Assembly: GCF_048771995.1 (NCBI RefSeq)
Contig: NC_133026.1
Span: 108,744,001-108,808,000 of the forward strand
From: Taeniopygia guttata
Lineage: Eukaryota > Chordata > Aves > Passeriformes > Estrildidae
Length of the DNA: 64,000 bases
Reading direction: 5' to 3'
A model generated the notes under the pieces. That model searched no databases. It was not told where the DNA came from and saw only the letters and a list, made by a program, of their open reading frames with translations. Shown in pieces: positions 59,451-64,000 of the stretch. The position numbers and the translations under genes were made by a program. Each line of letters begins with the position of its first letter. Within the stretch, counting starts at the first letter, position 1.

Positions 59451-59964
59451 CAGTTCTCAGTCCTGCTGCAGCTGTCAGTCAGTAGTGTGAGAGTTTGTGA
59501 AGTGTGGGAGCATCTGGTTCATTATGTTATTTGGTTGTGATCTACTCACCATAAAAGAAATAACAAGTAATGAGGAAAGTAATAAATGAATCTCACAGAC
59601 ACACATTAATGAGGAAGTCACAGTAGAGATAATAATGAGGATCCAGAATGATTCAGCCACTGATTGATGGTCCATTAGAGGAACTACTCAGGCAGAACTC
59701 TCAAGAATGTCAACCTGAACAATTATTAACTAATAGGAAGGGGAAAATATGATTAACATTAGTGTTGGGGAAAAGTTGAGGCTGCTTGAGATATAGGCTA
59801 TCAGAAAAGGCTTGTAGATTTATGTAAAATGGGGTGTTTAGAGGAAGAATCAAAAGATCCAAAGAAAAGTGGGGGAAAATGAGGCCAGAAACTGGAGAGA
59901 TCCACCTGCAAAAGAGAGCCAGATGCCAATGGCCAGAGGAGACCACAGGTCTTAGGGTGCACGG

Positions 59965-60140
59965 GTCTAGATACTAGCACATGGAGGGACTTGCATGGAA
60001 GGGTCTTTGTGCCAGGAACTGGAGGGACTGTGGGCCACAGGGCTTGTAGATCTAAAGACGAGCAACTGAAGGGACTGGTATGTGTCTTTTGCATGTGTCT
60101 TGAAAGGTCCAGGTGCCAGCAGCAGCTGGAGGGATCAGGT
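59965..60140 (+). repeat. Degenerate tandem repeat, about 45-57 bp unit
   Basis: The phrase (C)AACTGGAGGGACT recurs in four diverged forms near 59978, 60018, 60062 and 60123, with GGTCT and TGCCAG between them. This is an old minisatellite-like array. Confidence 0.5.
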
Positions 60141-60210
60141 TGCGTGTTGGTGTGTAAGAGGTCTAAGTGGAGAAATCTGGTTAATATTCTTCAGTGAATT
60201 TAATCCTCTT

Positions 60211-60224
60211 TGTGTGTGTGTGTG
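60211..60224. repeat. Short (TG)n microsatellite
   Basis: Seven TG units; further TG runs follow near 60580 and 60630. Confidence 0.9.
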
Positions 60225-60229
60225 CATAA

Positions 60230-62160
60230 TTCACTAGCAAACTTCAAGCTGGACTAGCTAGTGAGTTGGAAGAAACATTTCCACATCTGGAGGACTCAAA
60301 CATCACACTGCCCTTTCTGGCAAGAAGAAAGTGAGTCGTGTACCAGTTGTACTGCCAGAACTTCCAAGCATGGATATTTAACAGGTTTAGAGGTCATGCT
60401 AACATTTAAGGGGACTGTGCATGTTTGAGTGTGTTTCTGGATGTGGAGAATGAGGGCACACATTTTTTTAACCAGAGAACCAGCATTCTGATTTTCTGGA
60501 GGAGAGGAAGAGAACAGGGCTTTGTGTCCTTCTCTGAGTTTGGGTAGCATTAGAGAGGGGTTGTGCAGCCCGTGCTGCTCTGTGTGTGTGTGCAGCAGCC
60601 TGAACCACCAGCCACTTCAGAGACCCCTGTGTGTGTGTGTCAGTGTGTCTTGGGCACAGCCTTGTTGCCAGCCAGACCCTGGGAGCAGCAGCCAAATCCT
60701 TAGGACTGGGATGCAGAGATCACCTGGGACCATTCCTGGCTGGACATGTTGGCTGGGGAGCTGGATCCTGGGTCTGGGAGATTCAGTGGCTTCCTTGAAG
60801 CCCTGACAAATAGAGCTATGATTCAGTAGGATTTAGAGAAATAAGTAAGCATGGAAATGAAAGGGCCAGAGGAAGCAAGATGTCCCTCCCTAAGGACACT
60901 TAGCAGAGGGAGATGGCAGCCACCATGGGCACAAATCATCACATTTGTGGTGTTTTGCAGGGGGGCTGTGAGACAGGAGTGCCTGTAATGGAAATGTCAG
61001 GTCACACCAGATGGTTGGTAGACTGGTATGTGAATGTGTTCACATTTAAAGGTCAGCAGCTACTTTGATTGCCTGGGATGGGTGTTAATGATTTTAACAT
61101 TTGTCATGCAATTTGCCCTAACTCTGGGCAAGAGCAGTTCAAATGTATGGAAATCTGATGAGGGAACAAGTCTTCCTCTGAATGCTACTGCACAGCACAA
61201 AGCAACAAATGTGTATTCTTCTGTATCAACACTATATATGTATTCCTTCTCTGATTCATATTCTCTGAAATGTAGTTGTATTTAAAGCATTCATAGCTGG
61301 ATTTATTAGCTTTTGTTGGAATCCAAAGATTCATGAAAACAGCCAGACAAAATTAACAAAGATTTGTCAGAGCTAACAAACATCCTGGATAGGAAAATAC
61401 CCTACTATAGCTGTCTTAAAATAACTTTCCTATTTCCACATGTCTTCATCAGCAGTTTTCATGCAAATAATCCTCCAAATGCGCCTTCAATTAAGATATG
61501 CACATAGATTTACATGGAGTTATAAGACACAAATGAGACTGTTCATAAATTCAACCCTGGTTACAATCCTTAACATTATGAACTGCAAGCATTTCATTTT
61601 CAAATGTGAAGTACCAGATTTATGACAGTAGAGAAAATTTATATTTTTAAAATCCAGATTACATGAGATACTTACCTGTACTTTCATTAGAAGAGAGCTT
61701 AAAACAGAGAGCAGTATTGCAATACAATTTCAATACATTGTGGGAGATACAAATTCCATAGGGTATATCCTGAAATGTTAAACTTTCATTGGAAAAAATC
61801 TTAAGCTTCTGCATATTCATTTAAAACAGGAATGAATGAAGAGCATGATTTAAAACTGAATCTCCCAGTCAGTGAGTGTGAACAATTCACTTCAGTAGAG
61901 CCAAAAGAGAGTTTTTTTTAAATGTCCTTAACTGACCTAAAAATACTCAAGAGGAGTAATTCTTTCCAATTTTACAATGCAGAAAAATTACTCAGGAAAT
62001 GCAGAATGAGATTCAATATTACACTTTATTCTTAAAAAGCTCTAGCACAAATGACTTAATGATCTCAATTTTGGAGAGGTACATTTTACACATTTACACA
62101 TACCATGGATGCTTATCCCAGGTCAGATACTGTATTGGCTGGTCAGAGAGCTCTACATGG
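60230..62160. other. Intergenic DNA after MEP1B
   Basis: No gene recognised. GAREM1, the neighbour expected beyond MEP1B in human, is not seen. Confidence 0.55.
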
Positions 62161-62168
62161 GCTTGCGC

Positions 62169-62656
62169 TGTTGGGGAGGGTAGATAAATATGATTAAGAA
62201 CCACAATGGTACAGCCAGGACGAATATAACGCCCCCTACTGGCTGGACAATTACCCTCACCTACAGCGGGGTCCAAAAGCCGAATGGATTCTTCCATCTC
62301 ACCCCCCAGAATGTATGGTTCACCCCACATCTGTAACCCTCCCCTGAACCATCAGGTGCCTGTGACCCCATTGGCCCAGGTCCTGTTCCAGCCCACCCTG
62401 GAGCCCCCTTTGATAAAGGCTCTCCGGGGGGCTGGACGTTCTCTTGGATCTTCCCTTCCCCTCCTGGAGAGTCCTCCGGGAGTCCCTGCTCCCCTCTTTG
62501 TCTCTCCCCTCCCCCATCACCCGAGGCCCAGCCACGTGCTGTGTCTGGCAGCTCGAGGCAGGGTCACAATGTATCCTGAATAAACCTCTTCCTCCAAGAG
62601 CAACCAAAGAGATCTCGCTTGAATCTGTCCGTGGAATACAAATATACGTCGTTACA
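62169..62656 (+). mobile_element. Solo LTR with 6 bp target duplication
   Basis: The 488 bp block starts TGTTGGGGAGGG and ends ACGTCGTTACA, with AATAAA at 62579-62584 and a pyrimidine-rich U3/R. It is flanked on both sides by the identical 6 bp TTGCGC (62163-62168 and 62657-62662). TG...CA ends with a 6 bp duplication indicate a class II (beta/alpha-like, ERVK type) fossil. The intact duplication suggests a fairly young insertion. No internal part remains. Confidence 0.88.
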
Positions 62657-62662
62657 TTGCGC

Positions 62663-64000
62663 CTTGGTGCTTACCTTACTTTCCTAGAGTAAATATATCC
62701 ACAGAAAGTTTTACTAAAAATCTTTACTATTCTTTACTAAAGGTCTCTCTAAAATCACTGAGATACTAACGTGATAGTAAACACCACCAGTGTTAAATCT
62801 GCAGCAATCCCTTTGTCTTTCCTGTCCTCAGACTGTAGTGATTCAGGTTGATTTGAAACAAGGATTTACTCTGCCCACATGCCTGCTCAGGCACATTCCA
62901 CTCTCTACACACCAGGACTAGCATGAAGACCCTATCACTGTGTTCCCACAATATGCAGTACAGAGGCTTGGACGGTGGACATTGACTCCTTGGGTTGCCT
63001 GCCCTGCTCCTGTTCCTCATTCAAGAGCATCTCTAGCAAAGACCCAGACCTAAGTGAATGTTTTCTTCTCTGCTCCTCCTTTTCTGGGCTCCAGATTTGC
63101 TGTAGAGCTGGACCCAGCGTACGTGCACATCGTATCCAGAACTGTGGGAATGACTCATTCCCCACTACTGAGTCTATCAGGAATAACAGCATGGGCTTAA
63201 AAATAAACTAACTCCAAAATTCAAGTCAGTGGCTTAGGTGTGGAATAATAAAGAAAGAAAAATCCCAAAACGTGGGTCATTGTTCTGGGTACTTCTTGGT
63301 CTTTCTTCAAGAATCTCAGCAGCTTTAATCCTGCTACGTACTGTCTATGCTAAACAGCATACGAAGCCTCCTCTTCCTGATACAGGCAAACCAACTCACT
63401 GCTATTTGCATCACACAGAGTAGCTCTGCTCAGTTTAGCTTTTGCACAAGTAGCAAATTACTGAGTCATAATGTCTCAGTCTGGCTAGCACAGCATTGTC
63501 TAAATGCAAAAAAGGGACTGATCCTAGACACCAGCCCTCCTATTTCAGCTGAGTGTGTCAGGTGTCTCGTGCCACCCACGCCAGGCAGACACGGTCCCAG
63601 GGTGAAGGGCAGGAGTCATGACTTGTTGTTCTCTTTAGGTACAATTCAGAACAGAGAAGTAGACTTTTTCCTTTTTATTTTCTCCACAGGTCTCTCTATC
63701 CATTGATATTAGAGCTCGGGGTCTTTTCCTAAGACACAGGTGCCATCAGCTGAACTACCTTTGCCTCTGATAAATATAATCTTAATTTAAATAGCATTTT
63801 CAAGCTATCTTTGGGGCTGGTAGTACAGACAGTTATGTCTCAAAAAGAGAAGATAACCAACAATTATTGCTCAGAGACTTTGTAATATTGACGCAGTAAT
63901 GGCAAAACACCTGTATTTTGCTCTGTGTTATGAAATTATGAAGAAATATATGGTGATGTAATTTTCCCACTTATTTCAATGACATATATTCTAATTTATT
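62663..64000. other. Distal flank
   Basis: Short open frames only; no gene, RNA or named repeat recognised. Confidence 0.6.

Noticed and set aside
1-64000. CRISPR arrays, bacterial operons, rRNA or tRNA genes
   Set aside because: None seen; spliced vertebrate genes and CR1/LTR repeats show this is bird nuclear DNA. The only tRNA-like match is the retroviral primer site at 27500.

Overview
The window reads as bird nuclear DNA. Chicken repeat 1 (CR1) LINE fragments occur on both strands, LTR elements are interspersed with them, and two single-copy genes with typical vertebrate splice sites lie on the plus strand in the order RNF138 then MEP1B. That is the same order as on human 18q12. The songbird or other neoavian lineage cannot be named from the sequence alone.

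Layout. 1-6.2 kb: AT-rich DNA with no recognisable exon. 6.6-8.3 kb: repeat cluster, with a CR1 copy split by a solo LTR, then a second CR1 in the opposite orientation that runs up to a CpG island. 8.3-9.2 kb: CpG island with the first coding exon of RNF138. 8.8-17.5 kb: seven coding exons of RNF138 (about 247 aa), with a 1.4 kb CR1 in intron 3. 17.5-20.6 kb: probable 3' UTR zone with an antisense LTR-like block. 20.6-27 kb: mostly unannotated intergenic DNA with one old CR1. 27.0-32.5 kb: a degraded class III-like retroviral fossil with two LTRs. 32.56-34.05 kb: an exon-like open segment of unknown identity and a possible 15 bp exon. 38.7-59.1 kb: fourteen coding exons of MEP1B (meprin beta, 735 codons), complete except for the signal-peptide exon. 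59.1-64 kb: 3' UTR, unannotated flank and one very clean solo LTR with a 6 bp target duplication.

The two genes are not functionally linked. RNF138 is a nuclear RING E3 ligase of DNA-break repair and Wnt control. Meprin beta is a membrane-bound astacin metalloprotease of epithelial brush borders. Every adjacent exon pair in both models agrees in splice phase, so the models are strong apart from the missing N-terminal exon of MEP1B and the choice among tandem splice acceptors in RNF138. The most interesting points are the triple AG acceptor of RNF138 exon 4, a bird-type Thr/Pro-rich extension in the meprin beta stalk, the orphan exon abutting a retroviral LTR, and the nested and dateable LTR insertions.
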